Below, in pieces: positions 41,919-50,556 of a stretch of DNA of 64,000 nt (position 1 is its first letter; each line of letters starts with the position of its first letter). A program made the translations under genes and the position numbers. Origin of the DNA: Streptomyces mangrovi (GTDB lineage Bacteria; Actinomycetota; Actinomycetes; Streptomycetales; Streptomycetaceae); the NCBI RefSeq assembly GCF_900114215.1, contig NZ_FOSG01000010.1, positions 1 to 64,000 on the forward strand, given 5' to 3'. The notes beneath the pieces are model-generated. The model did no database searches. It was not told the origin of the DNA and worked only from the letters and a program-made list of their open reading frames with translations.

Positions 41919-43529
41919 GTGAAGGTGAAGCAGCGGCGAGGACGGCGGGCGCGCAGACGGCCGATGGTGCTGAAGGCGGCCATCGGCGCCGCCGCCGCGT
42001 CCGTGGCGGCCACCACGATCGTCGTGCTGCAGCCCGAGGCGGACGCCATCCCCGCGCCCTCGCTCCTGAGCGCGGCCCAGGCGAGCACCCTGGCCCACCG
42101 GCTGGAGTCGAGGCTCGGCGAGGAGGCGGCCGGGTCCTACTACGACCCCGCCGAGAGGAAACTGGTCGTCAACGTCGTCGACGGCGGCGACCTGACGGCG
42201 GTCCGCAAGGCCGGAGCCGTGGCGAAGGAGGTGGAGCGCACCACCGAGGAGCTCGCCGGGGCCAAGTCGTCGCTGGACCGCAGCACCCGCACCCCGGGCA
42301 CCTCCTGGGCCGTGGACCCCCGCACCAACAAGGTGCTGGTCACGGTGGACTCGACCGTGACCGGGAAGAAGTGGCGCGAACTGCGCCAGAAGGTCGCGAA
42401 GCTGGGTGGCAGGGCCCGAATAGAGCGGATCGAGGGCGTCTTCGAGCCCTTCGTCGCCGGCGGGGACGCCATCACCTCCGGGGGCTCCCGCTGCTCGGCC
42501 GGCTTCAACGCCCGCAAGGGGGACGAGTACTTCGTCGTCACCGCGGGCCACTGCACGGAGAAGGGCGCCACCTGGAGCAGCGGGGACTCCTCGCGGCAGC
42601 GGGTGGGCAGGGCCGTGGAGAGCAGCTTCCCCGGCGACGACTACGCGCTGATCCGCTACGACAACCCCGACGTGCCGCGCCCCGCCGCCGTGAACCTCTA
42701 CAACGGCGGCACCCAGGAGATCACCGGCGCCGGCGAGGCGTTCGTCGGCCAGCGCGTCCAGCGCAGCGGCAGCACCACGGGCCTGCACGGCGGCACCGTC
42801 ACCGGGCTGAACGCCACGGTCAACTACCCGCAGGGCAGGGTCCACGGCCTGATCCGCACCAATGTGTGCGCCCAGCCCGGCGACAGCGGCGGAGCGCTCT
42901 TCGCCGGCAGCGTCGCCGTCGGACTCACCTCGGGCGGCAACGGCGACTGCGGCAGGGGCGGCACCACCTTCTTCCAGCCCGTCACCGAGGTCCTGGACAA
43001 GTTCGGCCTGACCGTCGACCTCGGCTCCAAGCCCCCGGCGGACGGCGGGCCCGGCACCCCGCGGCCGACCGCGCCGGAGCAGACCCCCGCGCCCGAGCCG
43101 ACCGCCTCCCGTCCGGCCGAGCCGGAGCCGGAGCCGGAGGCGGACGACGCGGCCGCGCGACGGGTGCTCCAGCTGGTCAACGCCGAGCGGGCCAAGGCCG
43201 GCTGCCGGCCGCTGACGGTGGACGAGAGGCTGGCCCGCGCCGCCCAGGCCCATGCCGGAACCATGGCGGAGCGCGGCGTGCTGTCCCACGTCGGCCCCGA
43301 CGGTTCCACCATGGCCTCGCGGGTCGAGGCCGCCGGATACTCCTGGTCCGCGCTGGCGGAGAACATCGCCAGGGGCCAGAAGACCCCCGAGCAGGTGATG
43401 AACGGCTGGATGAACAGCCCCGGCCACCGCAGGAACATCCTCAACTGCGCCTACCGGGACATCGGCATCGGGGTGAGCGAGAAGGCCGGGGGCCCCTGGT
43501 GGGTCCAGAACTTCGGCAAGCGCCGCTGA
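41919..43529 (+). CDS. Secreted S1 serine protease fused to a CAP/SCP domain
   Basis: This 536-residue exported protein has an Arg-rich signal peptide (about 1-43) and an alpha-lytic-protease-type prodomain (about 50-170). A streptogrisin-like S1 domain (about 180-365) has His211 (TAGHC), Asp241 (GDDYALIRY) and Ser323 (PGDSGGALF). A Pro/Glu linker (372-410) leads to a complete CAP domain (411-534) with LSHVGPDG, AENIARG and SPGHRRNILN. The usual C-terminal partner of streptogrisins is a chitin-binding domain, so the CAP fusion is unusual. GTG 41919 is the start. The adjacent two-component system is its likely regulator. Confidence 0.93.
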   Translation: MKVKQRRGRRARRRPMVLKAAIGAAAASVAATTIVVLQPEADAIPAPSLLSAAQASTLAHRLESRLGEEAAGSYYDPAERKLVVNVVDGGDLTAVRKAGAVAKEVERTTEELAGAKSSLDRSTRTPGTSWAVDPRTNKVLVTVDSTVTGKKWRELRQKVAKLGGRARIERIEGVFEPFVAGGDAITSGGSRCSAGFNARKGDEYFVVTAGHCTEKGATWSSGDSSRQRVGRAVESSFPGDDYALIRYDNPDVPRPAAVNLYNGGTQEITGAGEAFVGQRVQRSGSTTGLHGGTVTGLNATVNYPQGRVHGLIRTNVCAQPGDSGGALFAGSVAVGLTSGGNGDCGRGGTTFFQPVTEVLDKFGLTVDLGSKPPADGGPGTPRPTAPEQTPAPEPTASRPAEPEPEPEADDAAARRVLQLVNAERAKAGCRPLTVDERLARAAQAHAGTMAERGVLSHVGPDGSTMASRVEAAGYSWSALAENIARGQKTPEQVMNGWMNSPGHRRNILNCAYRDIGIGVSEKAGGPWWVQNFGKRR

Positions 43530-43546
43530 CCGGCTGAGCCCCGCGT

Positions 43547-43605
43547 CCGCCGTCCCGTCCCGCTCCGCCCCGCCGCGCCGGGGGCGGAGCGGGACGGGAC
43601 GGCGG
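43547..43605 (+). terminator. Long perfect terminator hairpin after the protease
   Basis: A 25-base perfect stem: the left arm 43547-43571 (contains CCGTCCCGTCCCGCTCC) pairs with the right arm 43581-43605 (GGAGCGGGACGGGACGG) around a nine-base loop. Confidence 0.88.
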
Positions 43606-43812
43606 TGAAGGCGGTGGGGGCGCGGGTTTCACGTGCCGGAGCCGGGATGATCACATCACCGTCACGATCGAACGCCGGTCCGAGGTTCCCCGTCCGGGCC
43701 GCGGCGTGGACTCCTAGAGTTGCCCCGTCACAGGGACCTGTGGCGGGCCGGTGCCGAACACGCCCTCCGGGTGACGGCGTTGGGGCCGTCAACGGAGCAG
43801 AAAGAGCACACG

Positions 43813-44634
43813 ATGCGATCCACCGCCGTACGCCGTACCGCCCTCGCCGCCTCCGCGGCCTGCCTGGCCCTGCTGGCCACCGCCTGCGGCGGCTCGGACT
43901 CCGGCGGGAGCGACGAGGAGAAGACCAAGGCCGGCAAGGCCGACAAGTCCTCCTCCGCCGGTCCGGCCGCAGGGGTGAAGACCTCCGACGAGCTGGAGAA
44001 GATCGTCCTCGCCGACGGCGACGTGGAGGGCCACAAGGTCGAGGAGCTGGGCGCCGGGGACAGCGTCTCCGCCGAGGAGGTCTCCTCCGACAAGGACGAG
44101 TGCACGCCGCTGGCCCACGCCCAGCTCGGCGTGCCGCTGGGCGACCCGGCGGCCACCGCCCAGCGCATGGTCACCCAGGAGCCCGAGAAGCCGGCCGACG
44201 GCGGCACGGGCGGCTCCGAGGAGCTCACCGAGGAGGACCTGGAGAACTTCGAGGACGCGATCATGGGCGCCCTCGACGCGACCACGACGATGCTCACCCT
44301 CACCTCCTACGAGGACGGGGGAGCACAGAAGGCCCTGGCCGGTCTGCGCACCGCCGCCGAGTCCTGCTCCGGCGGCTTCACCGGGGGCGTCAAGGGCGAC
44401 GGGCAGAAGGTGACCGGCATCGAGGAGGAGAAGGTCACCGGCGGCGAGGAGGCCGCCGCCTGGACGGTGACCACCGAGCAGGAGGGCGAGAAGGTTCCGC
44501 TCAAGCTGGCCGTGGTGCGCCAGGGCGCCACGCTGGCTGTCTTCTCCTCCTTCAACATCGCCGCCGCCGGCAGCGGTGAGGACTTCGACCTCCCGACCGC
44601 CGTCATCGAGGCCCAGACGGAGAAGCTCGGCTGA
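43813..44634 (+). CDS. Lipoprotein of unknown function
   Basis: This 273-residue exported lipoprotein has a signal peptide with a lipobox ending LLATAC, with Cys25 to be acylated. A Gly/Ser/Lys-rich linker precedes a compact domain resembling actinobacterial sensor-type lipoproteins (SDELEKIVLADGDVEGHKVEEL, SSFNIAAAGSGEDFDLP). No enzyme motif is seen. ATG 43813 is chosen so that the signal peptide starts MRSTAVRRTALAAS. Confidence 0.85.
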   Translation: MRSTAVRRTALAASAACLALLATACGGSDSGGSDEEKTKAGKADKSSSAGPAAGVKTSDELEKIVLADGDVEGHKVEELGAGDSVSAEEVSSDKDECTPLAHAQLGVPLGDPAATAQRMVTQEPEKPADGGTGGSEELTEEDLENFEDAIMGALDATTTMLTLTSYEDGGAQKALAGLRTAAESCSGGFTGGVKGDGQKVTGIEEEKVTGGEEAAAWTVTTEQEGEKVPLKLAVVRQGATLAVFSSFNIAAAGSGEDFDLPTAVIEAQTEKLG

Positions 44635-44676
44635 CGACTCCGGCAACCGTCCGCGACCCCCGGCAACCGCCCGCAG

Positions 44677-44717
44677 CCCCGGCCCCCGGCGCTTCCCCCC
44701 CCCGCCGGGGGCCGGGG
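44677..44717 (+). terminator. Terminator hairpin after the lipoprotein gene
   Basis: CCCCGGCCCCCGGCG (44677-44691) pairs perfectly with CGCCGGGGGCCGGGG (44703-44717); a short CTTT tract follows. Confidence 0.82.
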
Positions 44718-44831
44718 GCTTTCCCGGGGGCGCGCCGCAACCAAACGCATGCCCCGGATGTCTCCCCTGCACGGACACCGACGAGACGGTGTCGGAAGCG
44801 GGCTCGTGCAGAGCCCGAGGGGAGAAGCGAG

Positions 44832-45407
44832 TTGAGGACCATGACACGAGCGGCGCTGGCCGTTCTGACCGCCGCCGGCACGCTGGCCGCCGTCCCCGCG
44901 GCGGCGCAGGCCGCCACCCCGTCCCCGGAGGGCGGCCCCGGAGCGGCCCGGACGGTCGAGAAGGGCTACGCGGTGAACTGCTCCGGGCGCTCCGGGGACG
45001 TCTTCGTCGCGGTGGACCTGTACCAGAACTCCGCGTACGGCACGCACACCGGCGTGGTCGTGGAGACGCCGGAGGGGGAGTACGGCGGCGGCTACGGCCC
45101 GGGGGACACCACGCTGTTCTCCGGCGGCGCGATCACCGCCGACATCCCGGTCAGGAGGCTGGACGAGACCGGGGAACCGGCCGGAGGCGCCACCGTCACC
45201 GGCACCTACACGACCGCGGGGGAGCCCACCCGTGTGCGCGAGGTCGTCGAGGACCCGCCCGGCCACTACGTGATCACCAGGGGCACCAACACACCGCTGA
45301 CCGCGTCGGTCACCGTGGAGGTGCTCGGACGGACGGTGCCGCTGTCCTGCTCCACCGCCTTCGCGTTCGACCTCACGGTGGTACGGGTCACCACCGGCCG
45401 CGGCTGA
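44832..45407 (+). CDS. Secreted protein of unknown function
   Basis: This 191-residue protein has a signal peptide cleaved near AQAA-TPSP (about 28). The mature part is beta-rich with two cysteines (VNCSGRSGD and LSCSTAFAF) that may form a disulfide, and a GGGYGPGDTTLF turn. No family recognised. TTG 44832 has GGGGAG seven bases upstream; ATG 44841 is the alternative and still leaves a full signal peptide. Confidence 0.75.
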   Translation: MRTMTRAALAVLTAAGTLAAVPAAAQAATPSPEGGPGAARTVEKGYAVNCSGRSGDVFVAVDLYQNSAYGTHTGVVVETPEGEYGGGYGPGDTTLFSGGAITADIPVRRLDETGEPAGGATVTGTYTTAGEPTRVREVVEDPPGHYVITRGTNTPLTASVTVEVLGRTVPLSCSTAFAFDLTVVRVTTGRG

Positions 45408-45412
45408 GGGCC

Positions 45413-45451
45413 GTCGGCCGCCCGGGTTGGCGCGGGGCCCGGGCGGCCGGC
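45413..45451. terminator. Bidirectional terminator between convergent genes
   Basis: CGGCCGCCCGGG (45415-45426) pairs perfectly with CCCGGGCGGCCG (45438-45449). It sits between the secreted-protein stop and the SulP stop. Confidence 0.78.
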
Positions 45452-45484
45452 GGGTCTCGGGGCGGAGGAAGCGTCCCCCGCCGG

Positions 45485-46987
45485 TCAGTGGCTGTCGGCG
45501 AGCCGGCCGGCGAGCCTGCCGTGCATCTCGGCGCTGGCCTTGTTGAGGCCGACGATGGTGACCTTCTTGCCGCGGGCGGCGTACTTGGTCTCGATCGCGT
45601 CCAGGGCGGCCACCGAGGAGGCGTCCCAGATGTGGGCGTCGGACAGGTCGATGACGACGTCGTCGGGGTCGCCGGCGTAGTCGAACTGGTAGACCAGGTC
45701 GTTGGAGGAGGCGAAGAACAGCTCGCCGGTGACGGCGTAGACGGCCTGCCTGCCGTCGGGGTCGACGACGCCGGAGACCTCGGCGAGGTGGGCGACGCGG
45801 CGGGCGAAGACCACCGTGGCGGTGATGACGCCGACGATGACGCCGATGGCGAGGTTGTGGGTGGCCACGACCACGGCGACGGTGACGGCCATCACGGCGG
45901 TCTCGCCGACGGGCATCCGCTTGAGGGTCCTGGGCTGGATGGAGTGCCAGTCGAAGGTGGCGAAGGAGACCAGGATCATCACCGCGACCAGGGCGGCCAT
46001 CGGGATGGTGGAGACCACGGGTCCGAAGGTGACCACCAGGATCAGCAGGAAGACGCCGGCGAGGAAGGTCGACAGCCGGGTGCGGGCGCCGGAGGTCTTC
46101 ACGTTGATCATGGTCTGGCCGATCATCGCGCAGCCGCCCATGCCGCCGAAGAGGCCGGTGACGACATTGGCGACGCCCTGGCCGATGGACTCGCGGGTCT
46201 TGCCCGAGTGGGTGTCGGTGATGTCGTCGACCAGCTTGGCCGTCATCAGCGACTCCATCAGCCCCACCAGGGCGAGGGCGAACGCGTAGGGGGCGATGGT
46301 GGCCAGGGTGTCGATGGTGAAGGGGACGTCGGGCAGGCCGGGGACGGGCAGGGCGGAGGGCAGCTCGCCCTTGTCGCCGACGGTGGGCACCGCGATGCCC
46401 GCGGCGACGGTGATGACGGTCAGGATGACGATGGACACCAGCGGGGCGGGCACGACCGTGGTGACCTTCGGAAAGAGCACCATCAGCGCCAGGCCGCCGA
46501 TCACCAGCGGGTAGACCGCCCAGGGCACGTCGGTGATCTCCGGCACCTGCGCCATGAAGATCAGGATGGCGAGCGCGTTGACGAAGCCGACCATCACACT
46601 GCGCGGCACGAACCGCATCAGCTTGGCCACCCCGAGGGCGCCGAGCGCGATCTGCATCAGACCGCCCAGGATGACGGCGGCGACCAGGTGGCCCAGGCCG
46701 TACTCGTGGTTGAGCGGGGCGATGACCAGGGCGATGGCGCCGGTGGCGGCCGAGATCATCGCCTTGCGGCCGCCCACGACCGAGATCACCACGGCCATGG
46801 TGAAGGAGGCGAACAGGCCGACGGCCGGGTCCACCCCGGCGATGATCGAGAAGGAGATCGCCTCGGGGATCAGGGCCAGGGCGACGACCAGGCCGGCCAG
46901 CACCTCGGTGCGGAAGACCTTGGGCGAGGCGAGCCAGTCGGGGCGGGAGGGGCGCAGCCGCCAGGCTGCGGAGGTGTCAGCGGACAT
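45485..46987 (-). CDS. SulP family anion transporter with STAS domain
   Basis: This 500-residue membrane protein has about ten to twelve helices starting with LAGLVVALALIPEAISFSI. The SulP core (GLFGGMGGCAMIGQTMINV) is followed by a C-terminal STAS domain (about 395-500, DDVVIDLSDAHIWDASSVAALD). It probably carries sulfate, bicarbonate or another anion in symport or exchange. ATG 46987 is canonical. It diverges from a MerR regulator. Confidence 0.94.
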   Translation of the reverse strand: MSADTSAAWRLRPSRPDWLASPKVFRTEVLAGLVVALALIPEAISFSIIAGVDPAVGLFASFTMAVVISVVGGRKAMISAATGAIALVIAPLNHEYGLGHLVAAVILGGLMQIALGALGVAKLMRFVPRSVMVGFVNALAILIFMAQVPEITDVPWAVYPLVIGGLALMVLFPKVTTVVPAPLVSIVILTVITVAAGIAVPTVGDKGELPSALPVPGLPDVPFTIDTLATIAPYAFALALVGLMESLMTAKLVDDITDTHSGKTRESIGQGVANVVTGLFGGMGGCAMIGQTMINVKTSGARTRLSTFLAGVFLLILVVTFGPVVSTIPMAALVAVMILVSFATFDWHSIQPRTLKRMPVGETAVMAVTVAVVVATHNLAIGVIVGVITATVVFARRVAHLAEVSGVVDPDGRQAVYAVTGELFFASSNDLVYQFDYAGDPDDVVIDLSDAHIWDASSVAALDAIETKYAARGKKVTIVGLNKASAEMHGRLAGRLADSH

Positions 46988-47335
46988 GCATCCGTTTCCG
47001 TATCGGGCGCGCAGGCGTCAGGCGTGCGCGCGCGGCGTGCGCGACTCCGGGTGGGAGCGGAAGGGGCCGGTCGGCCGCGGCCGTCTTCGGTGACGGGGGC
47101 GCAACCGGGGATCGGCGGACGTGGGGGAGCCGCCGGTCGGGCATCATTGCCCGACGGGATTGGGGAGGGCGGTGTTCCGCCCGAAAACAAACTCTACCCT
47201 GACGTGAGGGATGATTGCGGTCGAGGTCCTGTAAATCGCAGGTGAACACCGTGCGGGATCCTGTGATTCATATCACGCGATAGGGTTGGGATTTACGAAT
47301 CCGAAAAATGTTCGGGCATCAGAGGGGAATCGGCA
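46988..47335. other. Divergent intergenic region between SulP and MerR genes
   Basis: These 348 bases become clearly AT-rich toward the MerR side. They hold a Crp-like site (47262-47277), a -10-like TAGGGT (47281-47286) and an inverted repeat GGATT-TACG-AATCC (47289-47302), all just upstream of the MerR gene. No convincing -35 is seen. Confidence 0.6.
47262..47277. promoter_or_regulatory. Crp-like binding site
   Basis: TGTGA-TTCATA-TCACG matches the cAMP-receptor-protein pattern TGTGA-N6-TCACA in nine of ten specified bases; the inner GTGAT/ATCAC arms are perfectly symmetric. It lies just before a -10-like TAGGGT, a position that fits activation or repression of the MerR gene. Confidence 0.5.
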
Positions 47336-47737
47336 GTGGCGGACGAGCAGCGGATGCAGATCGGTGAGGTGGCCGACCGGACGGGACTGTCGCTGCGCAC
47401 CATCCGGCACTACGAGGAGGTCGGCCTCGTCATCCCCTCCGCCCGCACCAAGGGGGGCTTCAGGCTCTACACCGCCGCCGACGTCGACCGCCTGATGGTC
47501 ATCCGCCGGATGAAGCCGCTGGACTTCTCCCTGGAGGAGATGCGGGACCTGCTGTCCGTCACCGACCGGCTCTCGGCCGACGAGCCGCTGGAGGAGGCGG
47601 AGCGGAAGCGGCTGCGGGAGCGCCTGGACACCTACCGCAAGGTGGCCGACGCCCGCTGCGAGACGCTGCGCGCCCAGCTCATGGCCGCCGAGGACTTCGC
47701 CGCCACCCTCCGCCGCAGACTCGGCCCGCAGGGCTGA
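47336..47737 (+). CDS. MerR-family transcriptional regulator
   Basis: This 133-residue regulator has the N-terminal winged helix of MerR (MQIGEVADRTGLSLRTIRHYEEVGLV and GFRLYTAADVDRLMVI), followed by a dimerising coiled coil. It has a single cysteine (ARCETL) and so no metal-binding pair. GTG 47336 follows GAGGGG. Divergence from SulP suggests it controls that transporter. Confidence 0.93.
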   Translation: MADEQRMQIGEVADRTGLSLRTIRHYEEVGLVIPSARTKGGFRLYTAADVDRLMVIRRMKPLDFSLEEMRDLLSVTDRLSADEPLEEAERKRLRERLDTYRKVADARCETLRAQLMAAEDFAATLRRRLGPQG

Positions 47738-47858
47738 GCGTCCCGCCCGCCGTCGTCCCGTCGCACCCGTTCCCGCCGCCGGCCTCCACCGTGCGACGCG
47801 AAGCGGCTGGTGGGAGGGGCGATGGGACAGCCCGGCCGCCCTCGGATAGCGTCAGGGT

Positions 47859-49544
47859 ATGAGTCATCCACACCCTGAGCTGAAGCCCGCCCCCAAGCTG
47901 CCCGAGGGAGGGCTGAGGGTCGTAGCCCTGGGCGGCCTGGGGGAGATCGGCCGCAACATGACCGTCTTCGAGTACGGCGGCAAGCTGCTGATCGTCGACT
48001 GCGGCGTGCTCTTCCCCGAGGAGCACCAGCCCGGCGTGGACGTGATCCTGCCGGACTTCACCTCCATCCGGGACCGCCTGGACGACGTGGTGGCCGTGGT
48101 GCTCACCCACGGCCACGAGGACCACATCGGCGGCGTGCCTTACCTGCTGCGCGAGCGGGCGGACATCCCCGTCGTCGGCTCCAAACTGACGCTGGCCTTC
48201 CTGGAGGCCAAGCTCAAGGAGCACGGCATCAAGCCGCGCACGGCGCGGGTGCGCGAGGGCGACCGGCGGGGCTTCGGTCCCTTCGACTGCGAGTTCGTCG
48301 CGGTCAACCACTCCATCCCCGACAGTCTGGCCGTCGCCATCCGCACCGGCGCGGGCCTGGTGCTGCACACCGGCGACTTCAAGATGGACCAGTTCCCGCT
48401 GGACGGCCGCATCACCGACCTGCGCGCCTTCGCCCGGCTCGGTGAGGAGGGTGTTGACCTCTTCCTCACCGACTCCACCAACGCCGAGGTCCCCGGTTTC
48501 ACCACCGCCGAGGCCGATCTGAACCCCGCGATCGAGCAGGTGATGCGCACCGCGCCCCGGCGGGTCATCGTCTCCAGCTTCGCCAGCCATGTGCACCGCA
48601 TCCAGCAGGTGCTGGACGCCGCCCACGCCTACGGCCGCAAGGTCGCCTTCGTGGGACGGTCGATGGTCCGCAACATGGGCATCGCCCGCGAGCTGGGCTA
48701 TCTGAAGGTCCCCTCCGGCCTGGTGGTCGGCATGAAGGAACTGGAGAAGCTGCCCGACCACAAGGTCACGCTGGTGTGCACCGGTTCGCAGGGCGAGCCG
48801 ATGGCCGCGCTGTCGCGCATGGCCAACCGCGACCACATGATCCGCATCGGCAAGGGCGACACCGTGCTGATGGCCTCCTCCCTCATCCCCGGCAACGAGA
48901 CCGCCATCTACCGGGTGATCAACGGGCTGACCCGCTGGGGCGCCAACGTCGTCCACAAGGGCAACGCCAAGGTGCACGTCTCCGGCCATGCCAGCGCCGG
49001 CGAACTCGTCTACTGCTACAACATCGTCAAGCCCCGCAACGTCATGCCGGTGCACGGCGAGTTCAAGCACCTCAGGGCCAACGCCGATCTCGCCATCCGC
49101 ACCGGCGTCGACCCCGACCGGGTCGTCGTCGCCGAGGACGGCGTCGTCGTCGACCTCGTCGACGGGCGCGCCTCCATCGCCGGCAAGGTGCCCGCGGGCA
49201 ACGTCTACGTCGACGGCATGGAGGTCGGCGGCGCCACCGAGGCGTCCCTGAAGGACCGGCTCACCCTCGCCTCCGAGGGCGTGGTGACGGTCGTCGCCAT
49301 CGTCGACGCCGACACCGGGGCGCTGGCCGAGCCCCCGGACTTCCTGGCCCGCGGCTTCGTCCACGACGAGGACACGTTCGCCTCGGCCGTTCCGGTGATC
49401 GAGAAGACCCTGGCCTCGGCGGCCGAGGAGGGGGTGGGGGACGCGCAGCAGCTGGAGCAGCTCATCGCCCGCTCCGTGGCCTCCTGGGCCTTCCGCACCT
49501 ACCGCCGCAAGCCCCTGGTCATCCCCGTCGTCATCGACGCCTGA
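47859..49544 (+). CDS. rnj: Ribonuclease J
   Basis: This 561-residue metallo-beta-lactamase/beta-CASP RNase has its zinc motif HGHEDH at 84-89, then IPDSLAVAI, LHTGDFKMDQ, CTGSQGEPMAALSRMA, KVHVSGHASAGEL and VMPVHGEFKHL. It degrades and matures RNA with endo- and 5' exonuclease activity. In S. coelicolor the known copy follows dapA. Here a MerR gene precedes it, and many positions differ from the copy I remember, so this may be a second RNase J. Confidence 0.94.
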   Translation: MSHPHPELKPAPKLPEGGLRVVALGGLGEIGRNMTVFEYGGKLLIVDCGVLFPEEHQPGVDVILPDFTSIRDRLDDVVAVVLTHGHEDHIGGVPYLLRERADIPVVGSKLTLAFLEAKLKEHGIKPRTARVREGDRRGFGPFDCEFVAVNHSIPDSLAVAIRTGAGLVLHTGDFKMDQFPLDGRITDLRAFARLGEEGVDLFLTDSTNAEVPGFTTAEADLNPAIEQVMRTAPRRVIVSSFASHVHRIQQVLDAAHAYGRKVAFVGRSMVRNMGIARELGYLKVPSGLVVGMKELEKLPDHKVTLVCTGSQGEPMAALSRMANRDHMIRIGKGDTVLMASSLIPGNETAIYRVINGLTRWGANVVHKGNAKVHVSGHASAGELVYCYNIVKPRNVMPVHGEFKHLRANADLAIRTGVDPDRVVVAEDGVVVDLVDGRASIAGKVPAGNVYVDGMEVGGATEASLKDRLTLASEGVVTVVAIVDADTGALAEPPDFLARGFVHDEDTFASAVPVIEKTLASAAEEGVGDAQQLEQLIARSVASWAFRTYRRKPLVIPVVIDA

Positions 49545-49564
49545 CCGGACCGGAGGGCGACCGT

Positions 49565-50329
49565 ATGAGCAAGCGCTTCGAGGAGATCGACTGGCGCCCC
49601 ACCCCCATGGGCGACATCAGCCTGCGCCGCCGCCGGGACCCGGTGACCGGCCGGGAGGTGTACGAGGTCAAGCTCGGTGACGAGTTCCTCATGTCCAGCC
49701 TCTTCACGGCCGGCGAGACCGAACTGGCCCGCCTCGGCCTGGCCGCGCTCCCGAAGGACGCGGCCGGGCCGGACGCGGCCGGGCCGGCCGTGGCCGAGCT
49801 GGACGTGGCCGTGGGCGGGCTCGGCCTCGGCTACACCGCACGGGCCGTGCTGGAGGACCCGCGGGTGCGCTCGCTGGTCGTCGTCGACGCCCTCCCCGAC
49901 GTCATCCGCTGGCACGAGGAGAAGCTGGTGCCGCTGGGCGGGACGCTGGTGTCGGACGGGCGCTGCCGGCTCGTCCGGGGCGACTTCTTCGAGCGGGCCG
50001 CGGGCACCGAGGGGCTGGACCCGCGGCGGCCCGGCGGCCGCCTGCACGCGATCCTGCTGGACGTCGACCACTCGCCGCGCCATGTGCTGCACCCCGGCCA
50101 CGCCCCGTTCTACGAGGAGGCCGGGCTGCGCGCACTGTCGGAGCACCTCCACCCCGGCGGCGTCTTCGCCCTGTGGTCCGACGACCCGCCGGACGAGGAC
50201 TTCACCGCCGTGCTGGCGCGGGTCTTCGCCACCGCCGAGGCCCACGTCGTCCGCTTCGACAACCCCTACCGGCCGGGGGAGGAGTCGGCCAACACCGTCT
50301 ACGTGGCCGGGAAGGGGGCGGGGACGTAG
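49565..50329 (+). CDS. Spermidine-synthase-like (aminopropyltransferase-fold) protein
   Basis: This 254-residue Rossmann-fold protein of the polyamine-synthase type has VGGLGLGYTARAVL as the nucleotide loop, VVVDALPDVIRWH, and a product-site-like ILLDVDHSP. A GGVFALWSDDPPDEDF follows. The canonical spermidine synthase catalytic Asp pair is only partly evident, so activity is uncertain; members of this class also act as methyltransferases. Only 20 bases separate it from rnj, so they are probably cotranscribed. Confidence 0.82.
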   Translation: MSKRFEEIDWRPTPMGDISLRRRRDPVTGREVYEVKLGDEFLMSSLFTAGETELARLGLAALPKDAAGPDAAGPAVAELDVAVGGLGLGYTARAVLEDPRVRSLVVVDALPDVIRWHEEKLVPLGGTLVSDGRCRLVRGDFFERAAGTEGLDPRRPGGRLHAILLDVDHSPRHVLHPGHAPFYEEAGLRALSEHLHPGGVFALWSDDPPDEDFTAVLARVFATAEAHVVRFDNPYRPGEESANTVYVAGKGAGT

Positions 50330-50364
50330 CGGCGGGCGGAGGCCGGGATCCGCCCCGCCCTTGG

Positions 50365-50392
50365 AAACCTACCCTTACGTCAAGGTAGGTTT
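50365..50392. promoter_or_regulatory. Inverted repeat upstream of prfC, probable operator
   Basis: AAACCTACC (50365-50373) and GGTAGGTTT (50384-50392) are perfect 9-base arms around ten bases. The AT-containing arms and lack of a U-run argue for a TetR-type operator rather than a terminator. A direct repeat (ACGACGTAT twice, 50442-50459) follows. Confidence 0.5.
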
Positions 50393-50556
50393 GCGTGCGG
50401 CGGGGCCTGCGGGCCGCCGCCCGGGGCCGGCGAAGAGGCACACGACGTATACGACGTATACGAGGAACCGCACGCAAAGGAACTGGTGGAACGGTTGCGC
50501 AGGTACAGGGACGAGGCGGACGCGCGGTGCGGGGCACCGCGCCGGGAGCAGGCGCG

